64,000 bases of DNA, from contig URSD01000009.1 of NCBI GenBank assembly GCA_900550395.1, positions 1 through 64,000 on the forward strand. Direction: 5' to 3'. Positions 39,320 through 48,500 of this stretch are shown here, one piece after another. Each line of letters starts with the position of its first letter. Position 1 is the first letter of the stretch. The stretch comes from an uncultured Porphyromonadaceae bacterium (GTDB lineage: Bacteria; Bacteroidota; Bacteroidia; Bacteroidales; Muribaculaceae). The notes beneath the pieces were generated by a model, which did not search any database, had not been told where the DNA came from, and was given only the letters and a program-made list of their open reading frames with translations. The position numbers and the translations under genes are program-made.

Positions 39320-42042
39320 TTCACAACAACCTTGTAGCCGGAGCCGTCAACGCGGACGAGATACAATCCGGCGTCGAGCCCGGTGAGAGCCACACGGCGA
39401 CCGGACATATCGTAAGCCTCGGGCATGCCTTCGGCGCCCTCCACGATGATCTCGCCGACACCACCGCGCACACGCACGGCAGATGCGCCGCCGTCGCCCG
39501 TGATGTCGTCAATACCGTTGAGGCCGGCCGTGCAGTAGATGGCAAAGCCGTTTGCCGGCACCTTCAGCGACAGCGTGCCGCCCGTACCGCTGAGCTGCGG
39601 ATTGCTGAAGCCGCGGCTGGCATAGACCAGCTCGGCGTCGGCGGCCTCAAGACCGGCGGAAGTGACGGTCACGGTCTGCGCGGCCGAAACGGAGGGGTTG
39701 AAGAATGCCACAACCGACTTCTTGTCCTTGCGCACGCAGAGGCTGCGCGGGGCCGACTTGTCGGCGCTCCATACCGAGGAGAACTCGGCGCCCGTGCCGA
39801 ACATCTCGGGATGGGCGGCACGCAGGGAGCCTGCGGCGCGGTAAGCCTCGAGGATGCGCTGACGCACGGCGTTGTCGAGGTCGTTCCAGCGCACGGTCTT
39901 GGGGTCGGTGTTGTTCGAGCCGTCGGCATTCTTGGTGCTTTCCTCGTTGCCGAGCTCCTGGAACTGCCAGAGCATCTTCGGACCCGGCGACAGAATCATC
40001 CATACGCCGGTAGCGCCCAGACGTGCGGCGCGCACGGTGGCCGTCTTGACGTTGTCGGTGGCATAGGCCATTATCTTGGCGGCGAGGCGCTCCTCGTCGT
40101 GGCTCTCGGCGTAGGACACGGCATGGCCGTCCGTTCGGCCGGCATTGACGGCATAGAACTCCGAGATGCCGCGGCCGTTCTCGTCGTAGGCCATGGCGAA
40201 CTGCCCGGCGTTGTGGCTGAGATTGTGCCAGCCCAGCTGGCCGTCGGCGGCGTTGGCGTTCTCCTCGGCATTGTCGCCCAGGAGCTCGTTGATGTGGATG
40301 GCGTCGGGCTTCACCTCGCGCATGGCGGCGTGCAGGCGCTTCATGCGGGCGGTGCGCGTAGTGTTTGCGGCGTCAGTGCCGGAGCCGTAGCTGCCGTTGT
40401 CGCCGAGGCCCTTCACGAGGTCGAAGCGGAAGCCGTCCACGTTGTACTCGCGCAGCCAGTATTGCAGCACGTCCTTGTAGTGCTGCTCCACGATGGCGTT
40501 CTCGGGGTTGAGGTCGTTGAGCACGCTGTAGTCGTGCGGCGCGGTAGCGTTGTAGAAGGGATTGCCGCCCGCGGGGTACATCTGATACCAGGGGGCGAGG
40601 CCGTCGGTCTGGTTGAACACCACGTCGAGAATCACGGCCAGGCCCTGGCGGTGGCACTCGTCGATGAAGTCCTTGTACTCCTCGGGCGAACCATACGACT
40701 TGTCGGGAGCCATATAGAAATTGGTGTTGTAGCCCCACGAGTTGTTGCCGTTGAACTCCATCACCGGCATCAGTTCCACGGCGTTGACGCCGAGGCTCTT
40801 GATGTAGGGTATCTTCTCCATGGCGGCGGCCAGGGTGCCGTTGCCCAGGCGCTGACCCTCGGTGCCGGTGAAGTCGCGCAGCAGCATCTCGTAGATGTAC
40901 AGGCTGCCGTGTGCTGGAATCGTGAAGTCGCTCCAGCTGTAGTCGTTCATGCCGCGGCGCCATACGGCCAGGGGCACGGTCTCAGTGACCTCGGCGGGAT
41001 AGGCCGGCATCCAGTCGGCTACAGGCAGATACTTGTCATTGTAGGGGTCAAGCACAAGGCGGGCATAGGGGTCGCCCACGGCTGTCTGGCCGTCCACTAT
41101 ATAATAATATGTGTAGTCCGTGCCGTCGGCCAGAACGGGCGACGTAATCCAGAAGTAGCTCGCGCCGTTGTAGTCGTGGCGGTACATGGTGTTGCTGTCG
41201 AGCACCTTGTGGCCGTCCCACGAGGGCACCATAACCACACTCTTCTTGCCGGGAGCCGCCAGGCAGAAAGTCACAGTGCCGTCGGCGTTCTCCACGGCGC
41301 CCATGCGGGGCGTGCCGCCCGGATATTCGCGTTCGGCCGAGGGGCTGACGTACGTCACCGTGTGTGTCTGGCTCAGCGTCTTGCCGCCGGCTGTGGCCGT
41401 GGCTACAAATTCATATGTTCCGGCCGCGCTGATGGTATAATCCTTGGCAAGCCACACAGCAGCTGTGGCCGAGGCGAATGGTGCGCCGTTGACGGTAATG
41501 GCGATGTCGGCCTCCTCGGTAGTGTTGACGGCAAGCGTCACTGTGGTGGCGGCAGTAATTACTCCGGCTGCCGAGCACTCGAAGTTCATCGCCAGGCCGG
41601 CGGGCTTGATGTCGACAAAGATGTCCTTGTCGCCTCTGGCCTTGCCTTGACGCGAGCCGCCGGAGTTGCGCACCACCATGCACAGACGCGTGGCGTGGTC
41701 GTCGTCCTTGATTCCGAAAAATGTGCGTATATCGCCGATAACCAGCGAGTAAGTATTTGCGTCGACGCGCGTCATGTGGCACTTGGGAAGGTCGGTATCC
41801 CAACCCGCAGCGATGTACTGCCAGTCGCCCGCGGCGGTGGTGATGCCTATGTGGGCGTACACATCGTCGCCGGTATAGTTCTTCATACCGTCGTTGCCGA
41901 GAGGCGAATCAGCGTGATAGTAAAGCACCACGCCGGTGGAGTTTTCCTGCAATACGGCGGGCGTGGTGGTGACAATCTGGGCCACGGCGCCGATGCCGCA
42001 GGCCAGGACGAGAGCCACAAATGTCAGTAATAATTTCTTCAT
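39316..42042 (-). CDS. secreted GH13 alpha-amylase-family enzyme with C-terminal sorting-like tail
   Basis: A 908-residue exported protein: signal peptide (MKKLLLTFVALVLACGIGAVA), two or three N-terminal beta-sandwich modules, then a GH13 barrel with its four conserved regions visible: LDVVFNQTD, DGFRFDLVKG (nucleophile Asp), HINELLGDN (Glu), and AESHDEERLAAK. The end, AYDMSGRRVALTG followed by DAGLYLVRVDGSGYKVVVK, resembles a type IX secretion sorting domain. Expected to cut or rearrange alpha-glucans at the cell surface. The start at 42042 begins the signal peptide; an ATG 72 bases upstream is less likely. Confidence 0.87.
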   Translation of the reverse strand: MKKLLLTFVALVLACGIGAVAQIVTTTPAVLQENSTGVVLYYHADSPLGNDGMKNYTGDDVYAHIGITTAAGDWQYIAAGWDTDLPKCHMTRVDANTYSLVIGDIRTFFGIKDDDHATRLCMVVRNSGGSRQGKARGDKDIFVDIKPAGLAMNFECSAAGVITAATTVTLAVNTTEEADIAITVNGAPFASATAAVWLAKDYTISAAGTYEFVATATAGGKTLSQTHTVTYVSPSAEREYPGGTPRMGAVENADGTVTFCLAAPGKKSVVMVPSWDGHKVLDSNTMYRHDYNGASYFWITSPVLADGTDYTYYYIVDGQTAVGDPYARLVLDPYNDKYLPVADWMPAYPAEVTETVPLAVWRRGMNDYSWSDFTIPAHGSLYIYEMLLRDFTGTEGQRLGNGTLAAAMEKIPYIKSLGVNAVELMPVMEFNGNNSWGYNTNFYMAPDKSYGSPEEYKDFIDECHRQGLAVILDVVFNQTDGLAPWYQMYPAGGNPFYNATAPHDYSVLNDLNPENAIVEQHYKDVLQYWLREYNVDGFRFDLVKGLGDNGSYGSGTDAANTTRTARMKRLHAAMREVKPDAIHINELLGDNAEENANAADGQLGWHNLSHNAGQFAMAYDENGRGISEFYAVNAGRTDGHAVSYAESHDEERLAAKIMAYATDNVKTATVRAARLGATGVWMILSPGPKMLWQFQELGNEESTKNADGSNNTDPKTVRWNDLDNAVRQRILEAYRAAGSLRAAHPEMFGTGAEFSSVWSADKSAPRSLCVRKDKKSVVAFFNPSVSAAQTVTVTSAGLEAADAELVYASRGFSNPQLSGTGGTLSLKVPANGFAIYCTAGLNGIDDITGDGGASAVRVRGGVGEIIVEGAEGMPEAYDMSGRRVALTGLDAGLYLVRVDGSGYKVVVK

Positions 42043-42083
42043 CTTAAGTAAACTGTGTTTTTTGGCAAGTATGATATTTTCTG

Positions 42084-42115
42084 CAAAGATAGCGCTTTGG
42101 CATGAAAAACACAAA
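42084..42115 (-). promoter_or_regulatory. promoter of GH13-gldB-like operon
   Basis: On the minus strand TTTG (42112-42115), 20 nt, TATCTTTG (42084-42091), 42 bases before the start codon. Confidence 0.7.
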
Positions 42116-42182
42116 TTGCAACCGCCTCTGTCTGACGGTTCAGTGCCGAAGACGTTAAAATAGTATCACATTTTAAACAAAT

Positions 42183-42216
42183 TTTGCGATTTTATCTAAA
42201 AATTTCATTACTTTTG
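42183..42216 (+). promoter_or_regulatory. promoter of the GH95 gene
   Basis: TTTG (42183-42186) and TACTTTTG (42209-42216) with 22-nt spacing, 34 bases before the ATG. The wide spacing makes the -33 element uncertain. It is divergent to the GH13 promoter about 70 bases away. Confidence 0.5.
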
Positions 42217-42250
42217 TACAGAAAACAATAAACCATCACCATTAAATACT

Positions 42251-45200
42251 ATGAAAAACACCCCCGGGAGACCGATAACACGGATGATTCTATCGTTGCT
42301 ACTGACAATATGTGCAACAGCAACCGTAAAAGCAGCCGATGTTAAGTTTTATGAATTTTGGAATCACCAACTACTGACAACCCTCACGCCATTAGTTCCA
42401 GACGGTAAGACTTATACTGGTACGTTCACTCCCGCAAGCTGGGGTTCCTACATCATTGAAGTAGACGGGACGAAATACGGATTCTCTCAAGAGACCGGTA
42501 TAGGAGGCTACAACGACTTGCCAAAGACCGTCACGTTAAACGCAGGAGATTCATCAAGGTTTTATGTGGGTGATACCCAAAGTAATGACTTCGGCATAAT
42601 AGTAGTCGTAAACGGCGACAACACATGCACAATGACTCTGTGTAAGATTGAGGACCTGCCGAAAGCCGACCCCACCCCGCTGTCTATGGCAATCAACGGC
42701 ACGACAATAGACGTGAGCGACGACATCAACGGACTCAGCGAGACTTTCACAATCGAGGGCAGCTATGAGGTCACAGACGGCAACAGCCTCACAATCGGTG
42801 GAATCTCCGCAGGCGGCGCAGCCTACGGCGCACAGACACAGCCCACGTTCACCGACAGCAAGGACGAGCAGACGCAGACAGTGGCGCTCGTAAGCGGCGG
42901 CGGGGACATCAGCGTCACCCGTCCGGGCATCTACACCGTCGGGCTGAGCGTGCTGAAAGGAGTGCCGTCGGCATGCGTCATCACCAAAGCATCGGGCGAC
43001 AAGATTCCTCTCAAAGTCAACATTGACGGCAACAGCCTGATAGTGGCCGACGACGTGGAGGGGCAGACCGGCACCTTCAACGTGCAGGGCACTTATAATG
43101 TGGACGCCGGCGGCAGCCTCAGCTTAGGTCCCGTCACCGTGGGCGACACTTCCTACGGCTTTGAAGCCGACCCCGCATTCGATGCGACCAACAACGCACA
43201 GCAGACGCTTAAGCTCCGCCTCGTGGCCGGAGGCAACGCTGCGACAATCGGCGTAAAAGGCACATACTCGCTGACGATAGCCCTGCGCGACGGCGAGCCT
43301 ACGGGCTGCACCGTCACCCGCGCCCCCTACACTCCCGTGCTGACACTGGACGGAGCATCAGTCACCCCCGACGCCTCCGGTATTTACACCAAAACGGCCT
43401 TCTACAGCGCCGGAGCAGTGCCCGTAATCATCTATGAAGGTACGCGCCTCTACCTCGCCGCAGACATCCTCGCTACCGACGCCGAGGCACACACCATAGC
43501 GCTGAGCACCTCCGACTCCGGCCACAAAGTTGCGGCCGCCGGCAGCTACGACCTCCGCGTCGACCCCACCGCGCTCTCCCTCTCCTACACCTGCACGAGC
43601 TACCGCGACCCCTCGCTGCCCGACGAAGGGTTTTCCTCCACATTCCCGCAGGAAATGCTGGAATGGACAGGCAATGGCTACACACCTGCCAATCAAGCCA
43701 ACATAATATTCTATGAGGAAACCAACCCCGGATGGAGTATGCAATGCTCGCCACGCTACGACATGCACACTTTCCTGATAGGCAACGGAAGCATTGGCCT
43801 GACATTATCCGGCAACCGATTCGATGAGATGAAGCTTTGCCACAAGACTTTTTATGAAGGTGCACCACCATCGGCCTACCCAACAACCACAACCGGCACA
43901 GGCTACATCGATGCCCCCGGACAGTATGAGGAACTGGGGAAACTTTCCATACGTGACAACAACGAGAACGGTGACCTCAAATATCTGTCGCAGCTCGACA
44001 TGAGCAAAGGTGTAGTATCCGCCTATGCCTTACGCGACAAGCCTGTGGCCGCAGAGTATTTCGTCAGCAACCCTGACGACGTGTTTGTAACCAATCTGAC
44101 CTCAGAGCAGCCGCGCAATTACGAAATAGCCCTTGGCGGCAAACTCTCAGGAAAATGCACCGACGGCTCTCACTTCATAGCCTCCGCTTCACTGAAGACC
44201 GTCAGCAATACAGTCTGCATAGCATGGGACACCGACGGCGTGGCGGACACATCCGGTACAACAGTAAAAATCAACAACGCCACGCGTCTCATGGTAGTGA
44301 TGGCATGCGCTTCAAGCTATGACCAGACCGCCGAAGACTTCCGCAGCGGCAAAGACCTCACAGCCGAGGCCATCGGAAAGACTGACGTGGCAATTGCAAA
44401 AGGATTCCGTTCACTCTACAACGACCATGTGGCCGACCACAGCATTCTCTACGACGCATGCGCACTGGAATTCGACAACACAGCCGAAAACGACATGTCC
44501 ATAGACCAGCTCGTAGACGGAGGCCGGGAAGGCACGCTGACCGATGCGCAGTGGCGCCTGCTGGAAACCATTATTTTCAACTACGGACGATACACACTCA
44601 TCGGTTCCTCGCGCAAAAACAATGTGCTTCCAAACTTCCTTGAAGGCATATGGGGCACAGACGACCAGTGGAACCGCGACATTCATGCCGATGTGAACGT
44701 TGAGATGAACTATTGGCCGGCCGAAAGTACCGGACTGAGCGACCCCCACATGGCATTCCTCAATTACATCATCAACATGTCGCAACGTCCTGAATGGCGC
44801 AAACTTGCAGCCGCACGCGCTCCCGGCTGCGACAGCAGAGCATGGACACTCGGCAACGCCAACAATATATTCGGCCACCAGGTTGAATTCAACTCGCAGT
44901 ATTCGGAAGCCAACGCCTGGTTCTGCCATCACCTGTGGCAACACTACGTCTACACCCTCGACAGAGAATATCTGGCGCGTATAGTACCTGTAATGGAAAA
45001 TGCCTGCCGCTTTTGGGAAAAGCGCCTCATCAGCAACGGTTCGGGCAAACTCGTGCTTCCTGAATGCTGGTCGCCGGAGAATGGCGGTGGCGGCGGCACA
45101 ACGGCTGTCCACGGTCGCCAGCTCGTGACCGATCTGTTCACCAACGCCATAGCAGGCCGGAAAATACTCGGCGGAGACACCGGCTATCTTTCCACTATGC

Positions 45201-46153
45201 AGGATATACTTTCCCGCCTTGACAACGGTATCCACGTAAACGGTGGTGCCATCGAGGAGTGGGAAGGTACGGCACCAATAGCCGACGGACACCGTCACCT
45301 TTCGCATCTGATGTGTCTTTTCCCATTAGGACAAGTATCTCCGTTTGATGCTGACCCGACCGCGTTCGACGCTACTATACGCTCGCTCGAGCTTCGCGGT
45401 GACGGCGACGGCGGAGAAGCCGCAGGATGGGTGGACGCATGGCGCGCCAACTGCCGCGCACGTACACGTCAGCCCAACACAAGCAACGGGTACAAAGGCG
45501 CATACGAAAATCTGCACACCGCTGTGGCAGAGGAACACCTGATGCTGAACCTCAACAACACAACCCTCGGGCAATATCAGATAGAGGGCAACGCCGGTCT
45601 TACCTCAGCCATAGCCGAAATGCTATTGCAGAGCTACCGCGGCAGCGTTACGGCAGAGGGCGTATCAGGCGTTATCGATCTGCTGCCGGCGCTCCCTCAG
45701 GAATGGACAGCCGGTTCAATCAAAGGCATACGCGCAAAAGGCGGCTACACCACCGACATGACCTGGAGCGACAGCCGTGTGCAGCGCGCAACCATCAATG
45801 TATCGCACAGCGGCAAGCTGCAGGTTCATCACCCGAACATCAGCAGCATGTACATCTATCTTAACGGCAAAACATATACAGCGCCACAACATGCCGCCGC
45901 ATATGCTGCCTCCTCCGTAGCAAATGATGATTACGTGGCATTCCCGAGCCTGAATGCAGGCGACAAAATAGTCATCTCCGCAAAGCGCCTCAGCACCGGC
46001 ATCGACGACATAGAGAGCGATACCATAGAGGAGAGCGACAGCGAGGCTCCCGTAGAGTATTTCAACCTGCAAGGCATACGCGTGGCCCATCCCGAAGCCG
46101 GAGGGCTCTACATACGCCGCCAGGGCAACCGTGTGGAGAAAATAAGGATGTAA
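42251..46153 (+). CDS. multidomain secreted GH95-type alpha-L-fucosidase
   Basis: A 1300-residue protein. After the signal peptide comes an Ig-like module (about 30-125), then about three related beta modules of 85-100 residues (for example LSMAINGTTIDVSDDINGLS, LKVNIDGNSLIVADDVEGQT, LTLDGASVTPDASG), resembling SusE/SusF-type starch- or glycan-binding folds. From about 460 to 1225 it is a GH95 enzyme (LPNFLEGIWGTDDQWNRDIH, ADVNVEMNYWPAE near 815, HRHLSHLMCLFP near 1013), then PVEYFNLQGIRVAHPEAGG with GLYIRRQGN, a type-IX-like tail. GH95 enzymes remove alpha-L-fucose or galactose from glycans such as xyloglucan and host mucin. No SusC/D partner is nearby. Confidence 0.85.
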   Translation: MKNTPGRPITRMILSLLLTICATATVKAADVKFYEFWNHQLLTTLTPLVPDGKTYTGTFTPASWGSYIIEVDGTKYGFSQETGIGGYNDLPKTVTLNAGDSSRFYVGDTQSNDFGIIVVVNGDNTCTMTLCKIEDLPKADPTPLSMAINGTTIDVSDDINGLSETFTIEGSYEVTDGNSLTIGGISAGGAAYGAQTQPTFTDSKDEQTQTVALVSGGGDISVTRPGIYTVGLSVLKGVPSACVITKASGDKIPLKVNIDGNSLIVADDVEGQTGTFNVQGTYNVDAGGSLSLGPVTVGDTSYGFEADPAFDATNNAQQTLKLRLVAGGNAATIGVKGTYSLTIALRDGEPTGCTVTRAPYTPVLTLDGASVTPDASGIYTKTAFYSAGAVPVIIYEGTRLYLAADILATDAEAHTIALSTSDSGHKVAAAGSYDLRVDPTALSLSYTCTSYRDPSLPDEGFSSTFPQEMLEWTGNGYTPANQANIIFYEETNPGWSMQCSPRYDMHTFLIGNGSIGLTLSGNRFDEMKLCHKTFYEGAPPSAYPTTTTGTGYIDAPGQYEELGKLSIRDNNENGDLKYLSQLDMSKGVVSAYALRDKPVAAEYFVSNPDDVFVTNLTSEQPRNYEIALGGKLSGKCTDGSHFIASASLKTVSNTVCIAWDTDGVADTSGTTVKINNATRLMVVMACASSYDQTAEDFRSGKDLTAEAIGKTDVAIAKGFRSLYNDHVADHSILYDACALEFDNTAENDMSIDQLVDGGREGTLTDAQWRLLETIIFNYGRYTLIGSSRKNNVLPNFLEGIWGTDDQWNRDIHADVNVEMNYWPAESTGLSDPHMAFLNYIINMSQRPEWRKLAAARAPGCDSRAWTLGNANNIFGHQVEFNSQYSEANAWFCHHLWQHYVYTLDREYLARIVPVMENACRFWEKRLISNGSGKLVLPECWSPENGGGGGTTAVHGRQLVTDLFTNAIAGRKILGGDTGYLSTMQDILSRLDNGIHVNGGAIEEWEGTAPIADGHRHLSHLMCLFPLGQVSPFDADPTAFDATIRSLELRGDGDGGEAAGWVDAWRANCRARTRQPNTSNGYKGAYENLHTAVAEEHLMLNLNNTTLGQYQIEGNAGLTSAIAEMLLQSYRGSVTAEGVSGVIDLLPALPQEWTAGSIKGIRAKGGYTTDMTWSDSRVQRATINVSHSGKLQVHHPNISSMYIYLNGKTYTAPQHAAAYAASSVANDDYVAFPSLNAGDKIVISAKRLSTGIDDIESDTIEESDSEAPVEYFNLQGIRVAHPEAGGLYIRRQGNRVEKIRM

Positions 46154-46175
46154 CTCCGCAAGGCACACAACGAAA

Positions 46176-46212
46176 AGGGCGCCCGACCGCAATGGTCGGG
46201 CGCCTCTTTTTA
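46176..46212. terminator. bidirectional terminator between GH95 and the RNA candidate
   Basis: Perfect 11-bp stem GGCGCCCGACC / GGTCGGGCGCC (46178-46188 and 46194-46204). It ends in CTTTTTAT on the plus strand and CCTTTTCGTT on the minus strand, so it can stop both the GH95 message and the minus-strand RNA. Confidence 0.85.
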
Positions 46213-46437
46213 TAAGGCCACATCAAAGGATGCGATGAAACTCCGATAAGACAGGGTTTGAGTGCTCGCCGTCCTTTGTAATCCTCCGGCTCAAAGGCAT
46301 CCTCTCGCCAAGGGCTCGAGGCTGAGGCCCGCCATTGGGCGGCAAAGCGTGTCTCGGCATTTCAGTAAAATTTGAAGAGTTTCCCAATCTACTTTGATGT
46401 GGTGTATCTTGTGGCGGTCTCTTCCGCCCTTTCTTTC
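46178..46437 (-). ncRNA. candidate structured non-coding RNA, about 260 nt
   Basis: A strong minus-strand promoter (46444-46475) would start RNA near 46437; the terminator at 46178-46204 ends it. Between are: a 5' hairpin GGCGG-AAGAGA-CCGCC (46413-46428); an 11-bp long-range helix CCACATCAAAG (46392-46402) with CTTTGATGTGG (46218-46228); a 7-bp helix GAAACTC with GAGTTTC (46377-46383 and 46237-46243) continuing it; inner hairpins CCGCC-CAAT-GGCGG and CCTTTG...CAAAGG. The outer helices frame about 185 nt, a 6S-like size, but no known family (6S, RNase P, tmRNA, SRP) could be matched by motif. No credible protein: the only leading frame is 16 codons. Confidence 0.6.
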
Positions 46438-46443
46438 ATAACG

Positions 46444-46475
46444 CAAAATTAAGCGATGCTGTTCGTAATTCCAAA
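46444..46475 (-). promoter_or_regulatory. promoter of the 46178-46437 RNA
   Basis: On the minus strand TTTG (46472-46475), 20 nt, TAATTTTG (46444-46451). It points away from the GH127 gene and toward the structured region, where no protein gene exists. The remaining 46476-46577 shows nothing clear except GC-rich imperfect repeats. Confidence 0.7.
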
Positions 46476-46577
46476 TTTTTTCAGAAGAAAAATTTCGGGC
46501 GGCACGAACGGGCGCCACTCGCCGCCCGATTGGGTATCGGCGGCATCTGAAACGTATTTCATCATAAACATCCTGAT

Positions 46578-48488
46578 ATGAAACGAATAATCACCACCCT
46601 AATGTGCGCCGCAGCCATCTCGGCCGCCGCACAGTCAGTATATCCCGGCGCCGCCGAGCAGGCGCTGCAACTGCACACCACGGCCCCGCTTCGCGCCCGG
46701 TCGTTCGCGCTGGAGGACGTGCGCGTGCTTCCAGGCCGCGTCCACGACAACATCGCCCGCGACTCGGCATGGATGGCTTCCATCCCCGTGCGCAGGCTGC
46801 TGCACAACTTCCGCACCAACGCCGGCGTCTTCGCCGGGCGCGAGGGCGGCTACGACACTCCCATACGTCTGGGCGGCTGGGAGTCGCCGGACTGCGACCT
46901 GCGCGGCCACACCACCGGCCACCTGCTCTCAGCCTACGGACTGATGTACGCCGCCACGGGCGACGAACTGTTCCGCCTCAAGGGCGACAGCCTCGTGGCC
47001 GGGCTGGCCGAGGTGCAGCAGGCACTCGGACCGGACGGCTACCTCAGCGCCTTCCCCGAGGAACTTATCAACCGCAACATCCGCGGCAAGTCGGTGTGGG
47101 CACCCTGGTACACGCTGCACAAGATACTGGCCGGTCTGCTCGACCAGTACGTCTACGGCCACAACGAACAGGCGCTCGAGGTAGCAAGGCGCATGGGCTC
47201 GTGGGCGGCCAAGAAAGTGGACTCGCTGCCCGAGGAGACGCGCCGCCTGATGCTGCGCAACGAGTTCGGCGGCATCAACGAGTCGCTCTACAACCTCTAT
47301 GCGGCCACCGCCGACAGCACCTATCTGCGCGCCGCCCGTTTCTTCTACCACAACGACGTGCTCGACCCGCTGGCCCGCGGCGACTTCGACATGGGCACCA
47401 AGCACTGCAACACCTTCCTGCCCAAGCTGCTGGCCGAGGCCCGCAACTACGAGCTGTGCGGCGACACAGGCAGCCGCGACATGGTGCGGCAGTTCTGGGG
47501 CGAGATGCTCGGCAAGCACGCATTCGCCACCGGCTCGCTCAGCCAGAAAGAACACTTCTTCAATCCCGACGAGATGAGCCGCAACATCAACGGCTACACC
47601 GGCGAGACATGCTGCACATACAATATGCTCAAGCTCGGGCGCCACATCTTCTGCTGGGACGCAGACGCAACAGTGGCCGACTATCACGAACGCGCGCTCT
47701 TCAACCACATCCTCGCCCAGCAGGACACGGCCAGCGGCATGGTATGCTACTTCCTGCCCCTGCTCAGCGGCGCCTACAAGGTGTACTCCACCCCTGAAAA
47801 TTCCTTCTGGTGCTGCGTGGGCAGCGGATTCGAGAGCCACGCCAAGTACGGCGAGGGCATCTATTACCACGGCGGCGACAGCGACGACGAGCTGCTTGTG
47901 AACCTGTTCATCCCCTCCCGCCTGAACTGGCGCGAGCGCGGTCTGCGGCTGACGCAGACCACGCGCTTCCCCGAGGAGGAGACCGTGCGCCTCACCATCG
48001 ACGAGGCTCCCGCCGAGGCGCTTGCCATCTCGCTGCGCCACCCGGCATGGTGTGCGCGCCCCGAGCTGCGCGTCAACGGCAAACGGGTGTCAGCCAAGAC
48101 TTCGCCCTCGGGCTACATGACGCTACACCGCCGCTGGCGCAAGGGCGACACCGTGGATGTGCGCTACCCCATGAGCCTGCGCGTGGAGACGGCCCGCGAC
48201 GACGCATCGCGCGGCGCCCTGCTCTACGGCCCCGTGGTGCTCGCCGGCGACATGGGCACGGAAGGTATGGCCGCACCGGCTCCGTTCTCCGACCCCACCG
48301 TGCGCAACGACTACTACACCTACGACTATCACGTGCCGGCCGACCTAAATACCATACTTGCCCCCTCCACCGTGCGCCGCGTCCCCGGCGAGGGCCTCCA
48401 CTTCGCCACCCCCGACGGCCGCACCCTCATGCCGCTGTACGACGCCCACCACCGCCGCTACACCGTGTACTGGAATCTAATGAAATAA
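46578..48488 (+). CDS. GH127/GH146-type beta-L-arabinofuranosidase (DUF1680)
   Basis: A 636-residue exported enzyme (signal MKRIITTLMCAAAISAAAQS) of the six-hairpin DUF1680 fold. Residues matching the zinc-thiolate catalytic site are present: Glu343 and Cys345 in GYTGETCCTYNM and Cys412/Cys413 in SFWCCVGSG. FAGREGGYDTPIRLGGWESP and CDLRGHTTGHLLSAYGLMYA are typical. It should remove beta-L-arabinofuranose from plant arabinans or glycoproteins. A perfect hairpin AACCCGCG-CTTGT-CGCGGGTT (48520-48540) follows and belongs to the adjoining repeat element. Confidence 0.88.
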   Translation: MKRIITTLMCAAAISAAAQSVYPGAAEQALQLHTTAPLRARSFALEDVRVLPGRVHDNIARDSAWMASIPVRRLLHNFRTNAGVFAGREGGYDTPIRLGGWESPDCDLRGHTTGHLLSAYGLMYAATGDELFRLKGDSLVAGLAEVQQALGPDGYLSAFPEELINRNIRGKSVWAPWYTLHKILAGLLDQYVYGHNEQALEVARRMGSWAAKKVDSLPEETRRLMLRNEFGGINESLYNLYAATADSTYLRAARFFYHNDVLDPLARGDFDMGTKHCNTFLPKLLAEARNYELCGDTGSRDMVRQFWGEMLGKHAFATGSLSQKEHFFNPDEMSRNINGYTGETCCTYNMLKLGRHIFCWDADATVADYHERALFNHILAQQDTASGMVCYFLPLLSGAYKVYSTPENSFWCCVGSGFESHAKYGEGIYYHGGDSDDELLVNLFIPSRLNWRERGLRLTQTTRFPEEETVRLTIDEAPAEALAISLRHPAWCARPELRVNGKRVSAKTSPSGYMTLHRRWRKGDTVDVRYPMSLRVETARDDASRGALLYGPVVLAGDMGTEGMAAPAPFSDPTVRNDYYTYDYHVPADLNTILAPSTVRRVPGEGLHFATPDGRTLMPLYDAHHRRYTVYWNLMK

Positions 48489-48500
48489 AAAAATTATTGC

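Noticed and set aside
46178..46437. Naming the RNA as RNase P, tmRNA, 6S or SRP RNA
   Set aside because: None of the hallmark motifs (RNase P P4 core, tmRNA tag and tRNA-like ends, SRP GGAA loop region) was found, and 6S could not be confirmed by eye.
46291..46518. 75-codon frame on the minus strand in the RNA candidate
   Set aside because: It starts upstream of the promoter -33 box, lacks any family signature and is interrupted by no coding signals; the helices explain the region better.
38360..48488. A classical polysaccharide utilisation locus
   Set aside because: No SusC or SusD gene, no ECF sigma, hybrid two-component or AraC-type regulator is present among the glycosidase genes.
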